64,000 bases of DNA from Cyanoderma ruficeps. Its lineage: Eukaryota; Chordata; Aves; Passeriformes; Timaliidae. Position 1 is the first letter of the stretch. Each line of letters begins with the position of its first letter. This document shows positions 1-12,720 of this stretch, piece by piece. The notes beneath the pieces were generated by a model. It ran no database searches. It saw nothing but the letters and a program-made list of their open reading frames with translations, and had not been told where the DNA came from. A program made the position numbers and the translations under genes. The stretch is taken from contig VZDJ01000623.1 in the NCBI GenBank assembly GCA_008694505.1, positions 17,355,754 through 17,419,753 of the forward strand, read 5' to 3'.

Positions 1-2621
1 TTGCAAAGGTTCTTCATCGGTGTTTCTTACTGTATTCTGATAACCATCAGATAGATTAAAAATATATGTATTTTTTGTCTTTACCCTGGCTTCCCACTTA
101 CTTCCCTAACTGTGGCCTGTGGTGGTGCCATAAGCAGCTATTTCTCTTTTTCATAATACATGATATCACACTGTTAGCAGGACAGCACAAAACTTGTTAC
201 CCAAATCCAAATCCTTTCAAAAGATCTATATGCTCAACTCCTATAAAACAGGAAGGGGAAGAAAAGGACTGGAGATGGGCCCCTGGTGTGTTGAGCAGAA
301 GACAGTAACTAATCATTTTACAAAACTTTACCTGTGTTTGGCATCATCTGTTGAGTCTGCACTTGGCACAACTGAGTTTAGAACTGTCTGCAGACTGGTC
401 TGTCTGTGATCACTGGATGTAAGGGCCCAAACCTTGTTTCAAGTACCAGGCTACCAGATCAAAGAACTTCTTAACTTCCAGTTTAGTTTTAAAGTTAGTA
501 GTAATTATGCTATCCTTCTTTTCCATGAATAGTCCGGGCTGTACCACAGGTCAGAGCTTATTTTCATTGCATGCTGATTTGACTCAGAAGGTTTCTGCTG
601 GATTAGGTGAGGTACAATGCATACGGGAGGAGAGGTCCTGTATCTGTAAGTGCTGCTGTTAAGAAATATTTCCAGATTTCAGATTCATTTGGGGGCTGCT
701 TCTTTTCCAAAATAAGCTTCTCTGATTCTCCATGCATAATCTGCGTACGCTACAGGCAGACTGGGATCAGCTATTCACTCCACAGCCTGAAATGCCTGAG
801 GCTCTTGTCTCTGCTTATATCCATTAGAGGTAAACCAAGGCTGATTATAGGGAACACTGTACTTCTGATCATGTCAATGAGCATAGCTAGCAAGTGTTCT
901 GGGGGCAGATTCTCATCTCATTTGCATTGGTGCAAATCAAGAGTAATTGAGTTATTCTAGATTCAGAGCAGGCAAACTGCCTTAATAGGATTTTCTGTCT
1001 CAATAAAGATATTATTGAATTCAGCCAGTGACTCTGTTTTGACACTGTTTTCCTTTGATTTTATGCTGATATACAGTGTTCAGCATTGGTTCAGAGCAAA
1101 GTCTACATTGTGTAGACAAGGACACTTGGGAAGGAAGTACATTTGAGTTGCAGTTCCGGGACCACTTATTTGCTGAACAGGAATAACAGCAGTTACTCCT
1201 AAAGGAAGCTGTTTCCAGCAAGTCGCATACCTGCCTGCTGGCCCCAATCAAACCCAAGCTCCAAGGAAACCCGTAGCCTTCTGTGCCATGATCACTCCCT
1301 GCAGAAATGGGTGAAGAAAAAGGCATCTCATGCAGCAAAATGACATTAAGCTGAGAGATAAAAGGCACTCTTTAAAAGAAAAAAAAAAGAAAAAGAGTAG
1401 CTTGAAAGATGATTTAAAAACAGAAAATTCTTCACATGACCCTTTAAGACAACATAAGCCTCTTTTTGTTTCCTGCCTGTTTCAGCCTGTTCCTGGTCAA
1501 GAACGCCACAGCTAATAATTGTGTCAGAAAACCTTCCTGTCTGAAAATGATCTCTTCCTAATGGATAGATGATTCCATATGGTTTCATATGTCATAGATG
1601 GAGAGAGAACATATTGGACGACTGGCCACAGCTGGCAATTCGTGTTAGTGCCATATGGATAAATGAGCAAGCTCTCCTGCATTGTGTATTTCAAGTAAAC
1701 CATTTATCTAAACAGGTGCTGACCCACTGGGAATGCATTTTTATGGTCAAGCTTGCAGCATGCAGTGACACGAGCTGCTCTGTTCACCCCTCCTATGTCT
1801 GCAGTGCAAACCCACAACATTTATGTATCATTTGCCTCCATTCTGTGTAACTCCAATGTCCATAAAAGCACACCTGGGCAGACTCTTTGTAAATGAGACC
1901 TGGATCTGGCTCACTGAGCTATGTGGATATTATAGGACCAGTCTCCTAAATCCTCCTTGGGAATAGGTCTGTGATATTCACTTCTAATAGATATTGCTGT
2001 GTCATATGCAGGGGATTAAAATCACCCCATTTATGAGGCTATATAAATAAAGAATCAGAGTTTCCACCTCCTTGAGCTACTGTGCTCCATCCCTGATTCC
2101 AGATGAAATTTTTACACTCCTTTCCTCTCCATGCCATAATTGCGTCTTTGTCTAAACATGCTTCATTTTGGAATTCCTCTTGCTTACATTCCTAATATGT
2201 GTGGTTCAAGGTACTCGCTGACTGATTTATGCTGGGCTTGTGTGGCTCCCTTGGAAATGGAGCAGAACACATTCCATCCACCTGTGTAATAAAACCAGGT
2301 GGTGCCGGGTGGGAGCACTCAAACAGCAGCAGAAACAAAATTCACCTAAGTTTTGACTCAGTTATCTGTCTCTCTATCAACTCTTTTGATTGTGGTATTG
2401 AAATCATGCCTAGGGAGGAAGCCCCTATGATAAAAAGAAAAATCTCTCATTATGCTGTTTATTCTAATTATTCTGTGTCACTCACTGCCAGCACCAGATA
2501 CTGGGGTGAAGGAAAATACTTTGCATTTCTGAGCAAGTATTTTGATGAGAGCACAGCCATTTTAATATGAACCTAACATTCAGAAAGTTTTAATATCAGT
2601 GAAAGTCTCTGGGCTCCTTCT
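1..2621. other. Unique non-coding stretch, no gene recognised
   Basis: Single-copy AT-leaning sequence. The longest open frame is 117 codons (607-960, +). It has no recognisable domain, no convincing splice sites and ordinary codon content, so I treat it as chance. A purine-rich A run lies at about 1378-1397. I see no transposon here. Confidence 0.6.
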
Positions 2622-3015
2622 GGAATCACTGAATCACAGGAAGGTTTAGGTCAGAAGGAACCTTTAATGGTCATCTAATTCTACCCCCCTGCCATGGGCA
2701 GGGATGCCTTTCACTAGACCAGGTTGGTCAGACCCCTGCCACCCTGACCTTGAATGTTTCTAAGGATGGGGCATCCACCACTTGTGTGGGCAACCTGTGC
2801 CAGTGTCTCACCACCATTGCTGTAAAAACTTCTTTCTGCCTACTCTAAATCTACCAATTTTTAATTTGTATCCATTACCCCTTGTCCTATCACTATAGGC
2901 CTTACTCGAGTCTGTCCCCATCCTTCTTATAAGCCACTTTATAGTATTGAAAGTTGCAATAAGGTTTGTTCTTTGCCTCTTTCCATCAGCTTTACAAGCA
3001 GTGTAACTCTTGTTT
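2622..3015 (-). mobile_element. CR1 LINE fragment, 3' end
   Basis: Reads antisense on the given strand. It begins with a degenerate tail (GAATCACTGAATCACAG), then the block corresponding to GGTTGGAAGGGACC, the 'CTGCCATGGGCAGGGATGCC' segment and the 'CCCCTTGTCCTATCAC' block. The pieces are in the correct CR1 order but carry many substitutions, so this is an older copy. Similarity fades after about 2990, so the 5' truncation point is uncertain. No usable reverse-transcriptase frame remains. Confidence 0.9.
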
Positions 3016-4383
3016 GGATCACAGGAGGTAACATTTTATATGGAAGTAAATTTAGTCAGTTTGGTGGTAAATCAATCTATATACAGTCCAAAGCTCAGGT
3101 AAATAATTTTATTAATGAGATTTGATTTGGATTCCCTATTCACAGCTGTACCAACCCTATGGTGTGCAAAGAGGGAAAGAGTTATTTTGGGTAGGAAAAT
3201 CAGAAATTCTGCAGTGGTTGGAGGAATAATCCTGACAGTCACCCCATGCTTTTCCCTGCTCAGCAGTTTCACATCACTAATAGTTCACTTGTGGCTCCTT
3301 TCAAAGTGAGAAAACAGAATAAACCTCAACCTGACACTATTTCTTATCTCCCACCATCTACTCTGCTGTACCCACATCTAAGATGCCTGTTCCCTTGCGT
3401 TTGTTCATTTGTGCTCATCTATTCCAAACAGGAGTTAAGCTTTCGTAGCGTAACAGTAGTAAGGCAACTTAAATAGCAAGTTCTCAGCCGTGTTTGGTGC
3501 ACACTGTGCTGTGGAAGATTAAAAAGAAAATCAGAAAGTGCGGGATGGAGATTAAGATGATTCTGAATTGCTGCGTAGAAGACTGAGTCCCCTTTGTGCC
3601 TCTTATCTGCTGTTTGAAGTGCAGTTACTTAAGCTCGGTGTTAGGGGGGAATGAAAAAAGTCTTCCTGAGAGGTTGTGAGAAGCCATTTCAAAAGACGAT
3701 GCCTCTCCAGTAAATAAAGCTAGAATGTTTCGGGTCAGCACTGAAATGGTGGATGAGATGGAGTTTCACCCGAAAGAAAACTAGTTCAACCAGGAGGCTT
3801 TCAAATCTCCTGGCTGAGATAAAGAAGATCAAAGTGTTTAAACACGTTGATCCACTACTGAGGAAAATTTAGTGCTGGCAACAGACAGCAGCTGCACTGT
3901 AGCTGGCGTGTCTAAACTCACAGCGGGGGACTAATTGCTCCTATGGATGTAGGTTTGCTTTACAAAACCATGTCTGAAGGATCGTCATTCTCATTCAGAA
4001 TGATGGAGATCTGCGGATAAGAGGTAAAATGCCAATCTACACTGTGCAGCAGCAGGAGGCATATAGTCCTGGGAGCTGAGCAAGAGGGATTGTGAGGATC
4101 CGTTGTTTTTATTCAACTTCTAATGTGCAGGGAAAGATCCTGTCAATTCACTCAAGATGATAACATTAGCTTGACACCCTCTTTGCTAATTAAATGAGGA
4201 AGAGTAGCTCAAGTCAAAACTTAAAGTCATTTGTACAACATATTGTCCTAAGAGGTAGCCTGGATAAAGGGAGCTGTTGGCCTTTTAGAGAATTACAAAT
4301 TTTCTGTAGAAGCAGAAGTGTTGTTTTTGTACAAATTATTAACTGGGCAGGGATGGGATGGTAGTAAGGCCAATTATAAAATT

Positions 4384-4423
4384 AATTCAGTGAACTATTC
4401 CTGAATTCAGTGAATTTTTCCTG
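4384..4423. repeat. Two-copy 20-bp tandem duplication
   Basis: Two adjacent 20-bp units start with AATTCAGTGAA and end with TTCCTG (4384-4403 and 4404-4423), differing at about two central positions. This looks like a local slippage or duplication event. Confidence 0.8.
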
Positions 4424-4976
4424 GTACAAACACAGCTGTAAAGATATGTGTGACAAGTCAGGTGGAGGGGCTGTTACGGAATCTCATTAAACAGGTTCCT
4501 TCTTGCTGTCCCAGCACATCACAGAATGTGTGTTCCTGTTTTATTAAGGGGCTAAATAGAAAGAAGGTCTGAATTGAGGGTTAGTGATGGGGCTTTTCTC
4601 ATACCACAGAAGTTGTTTCTGGCAGGAACTTAGTGGGATTTTTGCATTTGGGTGTGATTATTGTGAGGTTTGCATTCTTCTGAATGCCCATTTTTAATTT
4701 ATTTTAAGGGAAATTAAGAAAGATGTTGCAATTCTTATCCACAGCATCTTCCTTACAAGGAATCATCATAGGTACTCAGTAAAAAAACCAAGGCAGATCA
4801 GCCACTCCAGTCTTTCTAGTTGAGGAGAGACATCTTGGCTTTGGAAGGAAATTAAATACTCCTGTGCTGAGTCACTACAGTACACTACAATATACCAGTC
4901 TAACTCCAGCTCTTCAGCCCTCTATTTGTAAATGTGCTCTTTGTAGTTCTTTTGATAACAGAAAATTGCACTACAT

Positions 4977-5037
4977 GCATATATATGTGTGTGTGTGTAT
5001 GTATATATATGTAGAAACATTTGTGTGTGTGTGCATG
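4977..5037. repeat. Compound TG/TA microsatellite
   Basis: Alternating (AT)n, (TG)n, (TA)n and again (TG)n blocks, interrupted by GTAGAAACATT. Open frames on both strands across it (poly Tyr/Ile/Val/Cys on +, Thr/His on -) come from the repeat and are not genes. Confidence 0.9.
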
Positions 5038-7076
5038 TCCAGCCACATAAATAAAAGTGTATGCTTTGACCTTTTTTAATATCACCTCATTCTTGGGATT
5101 TTCCAGGAGTATCTAAATTATTCACCCTGGATTTTCAGAATAGGCAAAGTAGGGAGCAAAGGGCATTCAGAGGCCACAGACTTCTCCTGTCATCACAAAT
5201 GAAAACCTTTCCATGTCTCTAACCTTGATTGCTCCCTTGTAGTGGGGACCCTCATTAAAGCCATTCAAATGTCAATACGCTGCCTAAATACAAGAGGCAA
5301 ATTCTTCCATGGTTTCCTGAGAGGGCATCACAGCATGCCTACATTTGCCTCAGCAGGACAGCCTACCTAGCACTCTGAAATGGGATAGACATAACATGTT
5401 GTCTGCTGCGGAGGTAGGATACAGCTACGAATGTATTCTCTGATGAATTAAAGATATGTCCCAGGACGTCAGATCTGGCCTTTCTTTGCTGATTTGGAAA
5501 GGTGCAGGTCTCTCTTAAGTGTCGTGTCCCACCCGCCATCCCAGAGGACGGCTGACATAGGTGGTGACATCTCTCCTTGGTTAGACCTGGATAAACCACT
5601 GCCCGTACCCCTTTGGGCGTATTGAGTCTTGGGCCGTGATCACATTGAGCTGGAGGCAGGGGTCCAGAATAGGGAATCAGAAGTCCCTATATGATCCACC
5701 TGGAGTGTTTCTGTTTCTCAGCACCCTCCCCAGCAGTGTTACACCACCAAGAAGGGAGGAGATGAGGGTGAGGAGCACATCCTCTCAACACAGAAGGACT
5801 CAGATTTTGAAGCACTGTCCTTGCCCTCCGTTCACATTGTACTGTTCTTATTAATGCAACAATCAGTAGACTTTGACCAGTAAATCAACTGCAAATTAAG
5901 GAGTAGGTTCAGGAAAACATTTTAGGCCCCGAAGTGGTGCAGAACTAACCCAGTCTACCTGTTGGCCCACTCCAGCAGCTACATAATTTTTTAATTTCTT
6001 AGAAAACAGCTTTTAAAAATATGTTCAATTATTATTTAATGTCCATTTGAGGTACCATTCATTTGATGCAATGGTTATACTGATAGCTTTCACTTCGCAC
6101 ATCTTGCTAATCATCGGTGTCTGGCGTTTTGTATTCTACCTTTAAGGAATTTGCTAGGACAGATTTTTCAGTGGATTTTTTTGAGGAGAAAGTACTATCA
6201 GTGGCAAGTGGCATAACAACTTTGCAAGGAAGCCTCATTTCTCCTCACCATTTCCAAGCCAGAGTATGTCAAAGTTCAGACATATAAACAAAATTGCCAG
6301 ATTGGATCTCTAAGGTGAGGTGCAGGAATATTCACACTTTACAAGAAACGTGAGGTCCATATAGCTTAGTCCACAATTTCCAGCCTTTATTAGGGTCAAG
6401 TTTTCCATCCTTGAGCTCAATAGCTGTGTTCCTTTAAACTTCTCAATGTCAGCTTATCTACCCACTGGCAAAAAAATAGGGGCAGCAATTACCCATCCTT
6501 TGAAAGCTTTGGAAGTGTTTTTAGGAGATCAGCAATGGATAAAGGGGAAGACTATTCCTTCCATTTAACAGCTTTAATGAAAACTGTATTGATGGTCAAA
6601 TTACATTTTATTGCTGGTCAAGGCTCTGCTGAAAGACCTGAAGCCACTACAGAATCAAGGAACAATTACAGAAACATCTGTTGTGAGCGGGGCAACATAC
6701 TGTGATACTTTTCTAGGCAATACAAAAACTCTTTCTTTTACAATGACATTTTAAATATGCAGTTCAAATAGGCCAGAAGAGATCTTTTTACTTATTAAAT
6801 GAACTCAACAGAAAAAATATTTTTTCCCACAGATAAAGGAGTAGCTAAAAAAATGATCCAGAAGCCAAAGAAGACTTTTTTTTTCCACAGTAGACCAGAA
6901 AAATATTTATGTTGGCGATGCTATTGCACAAAAGGCATATTTTAATGCTTTGAATCTTGCTATACGGATTATGAGCATGTCAAAGAAAATTTTGCAGTAA
7001 GATCCAAAAAAAGGTTTCACATGTGCAAGAACAATGGCTTTCTAAAATATTAGCAAGCCTTGATCAGATGGATATT

Positions 7077-7266
7077 GAATCCTAAAATGTTTTGGGTTGG
7101 AAGGAACCATAAAGATTGTCTAGTTCCAACCTCCCTGCCATGGCAGGGACACCTTCCCCTAGACCAGATTTCTCAGAGCCCCATCCAGTTCCGCTTGGAA
7201 CACTTCCAAGGAGGAGGAATCCACAACTTTGCTGGACAGCCTGTTCAAGTGCCTCATAGTATGAGT
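7077..7266 (-). mobile_element. CR1 LINE fragment, 3' end
   Basis: Antisense CR1 3' segment. The sequence GTTTTGGGTTGGAAGGAACC is followed by AGTTCCAACCTCCCTGCCATGG, the 'CTAGACCAGATTTCTCAGAGCCCCATCCAG' block and the 'GGACAGCCTGTTCAAGTGCCTCA' block. It is cut off at about 7265, well before the reverse-transcriptase region. An apparent 83-codon + frame here is the antisense of the repeat. Confidence 0.92.
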
Positions 7267-8267
7267 GTGTTAATTTTAAACTCTGCAAGTAGAGGAGCGA
7301 TTGTTCTGTGAGGGAGAAGTTGTTGCCTTTTGATTCAATTTCTTTGTCCTGCTGAAATCTAAGTTCAATGAGTGAAACTTCCACAAAGGAAGCAGCTCAA
7401 TTTAGGTTGCAACTTTACAGGCTGATGGAAATACCCTGTTTCTTTGCTGCAGTTGGTCAGAACAGGGTATTTTGTTATTGAGTTCTCCTGGTTTGATAAA
7501 AAAAGTCATTTAACAAATTTGTTACTGTAGTCCATTGCAATGTTTTGAACAGTGTCATTACTGAAATGCTGCTCAGCCTTTGTCAGTGCAACATTAAAAT
7601 TAATGACTGGCGGAGTGGTTACTCATTTGCACTGAGAAAACATAGCTTGGGGTGAGACTTCTGACTGGTTACTCATTCAACTAAAACTGGACACGTAACT
7701 TAGTCTAGGCTGATAGCTCTTTAACTTCCATTATGCAGATATTTAAAGTTAGCTGAGATACATCTCTGATGACCAAAGCATATGCAAGCAAATGAGTCTT
7801 AAGTTAAAAGTAGAACATGAAAGCTATTTTTTCTCACAAAGCATATCTGGTGATCATGCAACAAGTGAGAAAGAAGGACTTGGTATGCAAAGAGCACAGC
7901 ACTGCAATTCATTGATGAACATTAAAATGTAATTCTTCTGGGACGCATTCTACATCCTTTATTTGTGCTATCATTTGCTAGAAATCCAATTTTTCACCTG
8001 AAATTACTACACACCGAGAAAATTATCTTAATTCTGAGAAGCTTCCACTGTGCAACCTTTTTTTAACCTGCTCTATAAGCCACTTAAAAAACAGCTTCAC
8101 CCTTCTTAAAGGAAAAAAACCCTACAAAATCACAAAAAACCCTTCCAAACAAAGAAAACATAAGAGACAAAATACAGTGAAATGGCCCTTGCAACAGAAC
8201 TGGAACAGACTGGGATGTACCAAACACTCACCCCACTGGACCCCTTTCTGGATGATGATGTTATAAA
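7267..8267. other. Unique non-coding stretch
   Basis: About 1 kb of AT-rich single-copy sequence between two CR1 pieces. I saw no open frame with coding character, RNA gene or repeat. Confidence 0.55.
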
Positions 8268-8462
8268 TTGCCCACTTCCCTGGGCAGCTTGTTCTAGTGC
8301 CTGACAACTCTTTCAATGAAGACATTTTCCCTGATACTCCATCTAAATCTCCCCTTGCACAATTTGAGGCCATTTTGTCCTGTCCTGTGCTTGTTACCTG
8401 GGAGAAGAGACCAATCCACACCTTGCTAAAACCTCCTTTCAGGGAGTTGTAAAAAGGGAAAA
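8268..8462 (-). mobile_element. CR1 LINE fragment, divergent subfamily
   Basis: Antisense CR1 segment lacking its 3' tail. Recognisable blocks are 'CCTGGGCAGCTTGTTCTAGTGCCTGAC', 'CTGATACTCCATCTAAATCTCCCCTTGC', 'TTGAGGCCATTTTGTCCTGTCCT' and 'ACCTGGGAGAAGAGACCAA'. The wording of these blocks differs from the other copies here and points to a separate CR1 subfamily. The 97- to 104-codon frames just downstream (8467-8859) are not part of a known gene. Confidence 0.85.
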
Positions 8463-11400
8463 GACTATGGTGGTGGTTTGGGCTTCAGTCGCTGCAAATC
8501 AAACTGCCATCTTTCAGAAAGGCATGCTTTGGCTCTGCATAACCCAAATAGACTCTCTTCTGCTTTCATTTGCTGCCTTTCGCAACATGCCTATGATCTC
8601 CAAACACATCAGCCATGCCTTTCTGTTCTCCATGGGGGAACAAAATAATGAGATGTTGTCCTGTGAGCAGGGTTTCATTTGGGAGGATGATTTTCAGCTC
8701 ATTTCTGCTCGTGCTGTCTCCGCTTCCTGCCTCGCTCCACTTAGTCGCCATGTCAGTGTCGTCGCTTACAGAACAGGATGATAATGGAAAAGAGGCTGGA
8801 GAGAAATGTGCAGCACAGACACAATCAGAAGCAGCAGAGAGTGGTATATGTAGACACATATGTATTTAATCCTGGTCCTAAGTCTCTCCAGCTCATTAGA
8901 CTGTCCCAGTTCAGCCACAGCTCTCTGAGGGAACACTTGACTTCAAGCACATGTTGACGCTCTGCAGTCCTCAGTGAGACTTAATGTCTGCTAAAAGAAT
9001 TATTCGTGGTTGAAACACGTTTCCTACCTGAAAATGGATAACTGCTTTGTAGGTCCTCCAATCAGGACTAAAGATGGAGACTAAAGTATTCTTGGCCAGA
9101 AATGCCAGTTAGTATGAATGTCCTTGGTGAGGAAATGTCCATGATCTTTCATCACCCTACAGCTGGCAGCCAAGCAGCCAGGCCATCTATGACCATTTCT
9201 GGTGTTTTTGGGGTTGGCACTGATTGCCATCTCAGGAAAGGCGTTTTCTTGCAAGGTAGGCACTGCCACTGGGACCTCAGCTGACACCACAGTAATTCAG
9301 GGGCATCTCACCTACTGTGAGTTAATCACAGCAGGACATTAGCTAGGAAAAGCTTTTCAACTCTGAACACTCCTTACATCCCTCAGTTGCTTTTTGAATA
9401 TATGATAACAATTGGAAACAACATATCTGAAAAACCCCCAAGCAAGCAAACGCCAAAGCAATTCCACCATCAGAAGTCCGGATTACAGAGCACAGGTGGC
9501 AAGAAATTTTTCTTCTCTTGTGTGTGCTCCATGATGTAGATGCCTTGTTTTCACAACACTTCTAATGAAAGCATTTTTATTTTTGGACGCTCTTTAGGGT
9601 ACAGTGTAACACATCAAAATAAATCATTGCATCATATGCCTGTTACAAATGAAAGCTGATGCACCAAATGTCAGGGTTGCTTGCTTTGATGAATCAATGA
9701 ATATTGACAGTTTTGCTAACTGTGGAGGAAAGAAATGGCAGTGAAGGGGAAATGTTGACTTGATACAAATATATAAATACATAAATAAAATTTCAATAAG
9801 ATCGTGCAGATTTAGTAAGGATATTGTTTCAAATAAGGCAAAATGTCTCCTTGTGCTTTAGTAGAGAAACGGTGCATCTTTTCCCCTCCCATATTTTCAC
9901 TTATTAAATGAGTTCAGCTATCACTATCTTTGAAAAGGCATTCATTTCAACTGTTGTGCAGAAAACTTCTGATCAGACCAAAAACATTGGCTTCAAGGCC
10001 ACTCTCCTTCCTGTGAGACAGGAAGTATCTGTGTGATAAATTAACTGTGGGTGAATGCTAAGTCTTTAATGTGAAAAAAAAACATGCTCTGTGGGATTCA
10101 ACCTTTCATGTGAAAGCTGTCTGGGACCTTACTGAAAAGAATGTGTTAATCAAGAGAAAAGCATAACTACTGCCTTGTAAATGGACACAAATGAAAAAAC
10201 TTAGTGAAAATGAGGTTGAAGTGGACTCAGAAAAGAAACCCAAAAAATGAGTTTTTCTGCGCTGCTTTCTGAGAGCTTGCTTTACACTGGACAGTGATTT
10301 ATGACAATTGGAATCTCACTATTTCTGCAATTAATATTGCTGGATGCTTCCTATTCAGAGGAATGTTAATCATAATAATGCAAATGGAAGTATTATTGCA
10401 GCTATGCTTCAGAGTTCATATTTCATATTGAGCCAAAAATTCAGTACCCAGCATCATTCTCAATGGAGCACTCACATTGTATGGACAGATGGATGTGCAC
10501 CAAAGGTAAAATAACTGAATTAATATCAGCTAGAATAATATGCCTGGCATATAGCTTCCTATTTTCCCATTTTGCTATAAGGATCTGATTTTCAGGCTTT
10601 TTAAACCAATAATAAATTATACCAATGCAATGTTAATTACACTTTACAGTAGTGGTGTAGAGTATAAATTGCACTGGTGATGGACTTAGATTAAGTTTCT
10701 TATGCTTATTTTTAGCAAGTCAAAGGCAATTCATTTCCAGCTGGGCCATGTTTAAAAGTTTGGAGTGAAAAAAACTGTGTAATTACTTCCTAATATGAAG
10801 AGAATATTGGTGACAATATTTTATCCTACATATCTTTTTGCGCTAAATATATTAATGGGAAAGGAAGAAGCAAGAACACATATTAATTTGGACATGTTAA
10901 AAAGATATAATGAGTATTTATAAATTTTGCTTCTCCAAATATTTTCTAAATTGTCTTCTTCATATTGTTACCTCCCTCTGTGTTCCCTTAGACAATTTTT
11001 TAGCTTGTGATTAGTTTTTTTATGATTGCTGATGCTTCTGGAAATATTTGGTCCCTTTTCTTTTTAATTATTTTTCTTCCTTTTTTTTTTATTGGTAGTG
11101 GTGGGGTTTTGTTTGTTTGTTTTTTCCCCACAGGTTTTGATGTATGAAGAGAGTGGGAGGGAAGAAGGGAAAATATCAACATTTTAAAAAATCCTGCTGG
11201 CTTTTATTAAAAACCACATAAATTTGAAGTTTTTGAAAATAATTCTGAGCTCATGCAGAAACATCAATATTTCAGAAAATAAATTACCCACATAAATAAG
11301 CCCATGCTGTAAATGCTTTTTTGCTGTAGCAGAAAGGTGTGCTTAATTTTCATCCAAAAGGAGTGTAACTACCGTATTAAAACTGTTTATCAGGAGGTGA

Positions 11401-12464
11401 CTGTGGAGGATGCTGTGCATGTAGTCAGTGGTACACTACTTTCTGGGGAACATAGAGCCATGACTGGAGCTGAAATGTCCGTCACATGACATAATTATCC
11501 TCTTGATAGAAAAGGAGAGAAGTTCTTAGGTGGGAAACACATTTTAGACTTTGTGGATCTGGATTCACATCCATTATAAGCATCCCATATAACATCAAGG
11601 AAAACACTTTGGTTGAGGACTTCAGAAATATCTCAAAACCCAGCTGAGTGAGAAGGAGGTGCCCAAATAATTTTAAGGACCAGATCCAACAGATACTGCT
11701 ATAAGACTTATTGTGTATTCTGTGGTCTAGATTAGGCAGTTATGTGCTCTAAGTACCTGAGTCTCACCTTCTCTATATCACTTTATATTGTTTGGGCCCC
11801 TTCTTTCAAAATGGCATTCTGGTCATGATATAAATATGGATATACTGACATTTAGGGGTTTGGGTTGTGTTGGTTGGGTCAAGGTTGGTTGGTTGAGGTT
11901 TTTTTGTTTATGAGATGAAATCACTTTGATGGTGCATTTGATAGGTCATGCCAGAGATACACAGGTAGGCATGTCACAGTAGCTTCCAGAAGACAGATGT
12001 AAATGCAAGAGCAACCTTAATCCTTCAGTTTCTAACCATGATTGCTAAAGGAGCAGAGCAGACCATCTCCTCCTATTTTCTGTGCTGGAGCTTATTCTCC
12101 AAACTGGGAATAATAACACTTCCTTGCCTTGAAAAACAGTTTTAAAATACATATATTGAAAATCAGGGGTACAGGTGTTATGGTGACAGGGGATCCTAAG
12201 TCTACCAGAGTCCTGAGAGAAGAAAGTGAACAATTTATTCTCACTACCTCCTCATTTCCAGGTCTCACAGAAAAGCATTCTGGTGAGTGATGGCCTCTTC
12301 TGCTTTTGTTTTCTGTCTGCTTGAAGTGGGCATCAGCAAGAGAGGATACTCACAAAATTAATTCAGATTGGCTTAGATAAGGACCCTGTGATGCTGATTA
12401 AAAACCATCCATAGGGCCATTAGCAAAGTGAGATAATAAATGAAAGTGTGTTGAATCACATGAG
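8463..12464. other. Unique non-coding stretch
   Basis: About 4 kb with no supported gene. It includes a pyrimidine-rich segment (11061-11133) ending in a splice-acceptor-like TTTTTTCCCCACAG, with no convincing exon after it, and a GGTT-rich patch near 11856-11902. Overlapping frames at 8467-8869 on both strands (up to 104 codons) show no domain. Confidence 0.55.
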
Positions 12465-12720
12465 TTTTCTAGTGGGGGAACATCAGGGAGCAGTCCTGAG
12501 TCCAGTCTTCTTTAAATATCTTCATTTATTAGCCAGAAGACAGGAAAAGAGTACGTGTTAATTAAAATCACAAATTATCCAAATTGGGAGGCACTGCATA
12601 AATCAGCAAAGATAGAGAGACTAGAAACCTTAGTCAGGAAATGACAAAATGAGATGCAGCTTTGAAAAACGCATGTGGAGGAGAAATAATCTGTACGAGG
12701 AGGACACAATCAGCAGCAAG
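12465..12720 (+). mobile_element. Old CR1/L3-like LINE fragment (reverse transcriptase part)
   Basis: The + strand, read in changing frames, matches the CR1 reverse-transcriptase stretch 'G-x-V-L-x-P-V-F-F' (about 12490-12525), the segment just after the catalytic box, read as LSKLGGTA (about 12575-12595, counterpart of DDTKLGG), and a helix region with R-E-T-R/K-D pattern. Frames are broken by stops and the catalytic aspartates are lost. Divergence is much higher than in the other copies, so this is an ancient insertion, either CR1 or the related L3 clade. The borders are approximate. Confidence 0.65.

Larger units (their letters stand above)
3016..7076. other. Unique non-coding stretch with small repeats
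   Basis: About 4 kb with no supported gene. It contains a short hairpin (3985-4003), a 20-bp tandem duplication (4384-4423) and a TG/TA microsatellite (4977-5037). Frames up to about 78 codons occur on both strands, for example 5363-5599 on the minus strand, with no coding signature. Confidence 0.6.

Noticed and set aside
11061..11190. Strong acceptor-like tract ending TTTTTTCCCCACAG with 17 open codons
   Set aside because: No donor before the stop and the tract is part of a T-rich low-complexity region.
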